Assembly: GCA_900128565.1 (NCBI GenBank) | Contig: LT636081.1 | Span: 1 to 17,298, forward strand | Direction of reading: 5' to 3' | Length of the DNA stretch: 17,298 nt | DNA from: Stramenopiles sp. TOSAG23-6 | Lineage: Eukaryota > Sar | Shown: piece after piece, positions 17,204-17,298 of the stretch | How the letters are laid out: the number at the start of each line of letters is the position of its first letter | Position numbering within the stretch: the first letter of the stretch is position 1 | Notes under the pieces: generated by a model | Database searches by the model: none | What the model saw: the letters and a program-made list of their open reading frames with translations, nothing else | What the model was told of the DNA's origin: nothing | Translations under genes and position numbers: made by a program

Positions 17204-17298
17204 GTATATATGTTTTATTTTTTTTTTTTTGAGCCTTAAAAAAAAATCAATTTTTTTTTTCATACGAAATTTCGTACCTAACATTTTTTTTTTTTTTT

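Larger units (their letters stand above)
8650..17298. repeat. Right arm of the window-long inverted repeat
   Basis: Reverse complement of 1-8649. It carries mirror copies of all five genes and of the intergenic features. It adds no independent sequence information except the three extra ambiguous bases near 8910-8921. Confidence 0.97.

Noticed and set aside
1-17298. CRISPR array, bacterial operon, tRNA or rRNA genes
   Set aside because: No regularly spaced repeats with unique spacers, no ribosome-binding sites with packed genes, and no tRNA or rRNA sequence recognised; the features are eukaryotic.
1-17298. Viral or plasmid inverted-repeat genome
   Set aside because: No replication, capsid or mobilisation gene recognised, and genes with many introns and ankyrin/RING-like or zinc-finger products fit a nuclear chromosome better.

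Overview
The window is one giant inverted repeat. Bases 1-8649 and 8650-17298 are reverse complements, with no spacer between them (a T run meets an A run at 8649/8650). Every feature at position x recurs on the other strand at 17299-x. Even the ambiguous N calls are mirrored, apart from a short patch at 8370-8402 against 8897-8931. The window therefore holds about 8.65 kb of unique information in two copies. Either this is a real zero-spacer palindrome or an assembly/amplification fold-back at a homopolymer; the mirrored Ns and the position of the axis in an intronic poly(T)/poly(A) tract favour an artefact, but do not prove it.

The source looks like an AT-rich unicellular eukaryote. The genes have many short introns, proteins carry long Asn and Lys runs, families include ankyrin, RING and C2H2 zinc finger, a polyadenylation signal is visible, and short TTAGGG-type telomere-like motifs are scattered in coding, intronic and intergenic DNA. 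The genetic code appears standard. I cannot name the lineage; a rhizarian or another AT-rich protist is possible.

Layout of the left arm, outside to centre: (A) 5' exon of an unrecognised gene, 96-221 (-), running off the contig end in an intron; (B) intronless C2H2 zinc-finger, coiled-coil, membrane protein, 854-1441 (-); an 800-bp divergent intergenic region with a tandem pair of TGACGTCA sites and a 21-bp inverted repeat; (C) five-exon ankyrin/RING-like protein, about 2241-5335 (+); (D) unrecognised Lys/Ser-rich protein, 5497-6977 (-), convergent with C; (E) secreted coiled-coil-like protein, 7392-8514+ (+), cut off in an intron at the axis. The right arm repeats this in mirror image.

The most interesting biology is in the introns. 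They start GTAYGT and carry a shared motif ending GTACCTAAC. Several end about 20 nt after a conserved AAATATTTT box and have no AG at the 3' boundary. Frame-restoring junctions (which rebuild an ankyrin repeat and a RING zinc-ligand series) fall at a repeated G or GT. A second theme is telomere-like AACCCTAACCCT inserts in coding exons, encoding Asn-Pro-Asn-Pro, several flanked by in-frame direct duplications.

The five genes do not form an evident pathway; they look like ordinary neighbouring eukaryotic genes.
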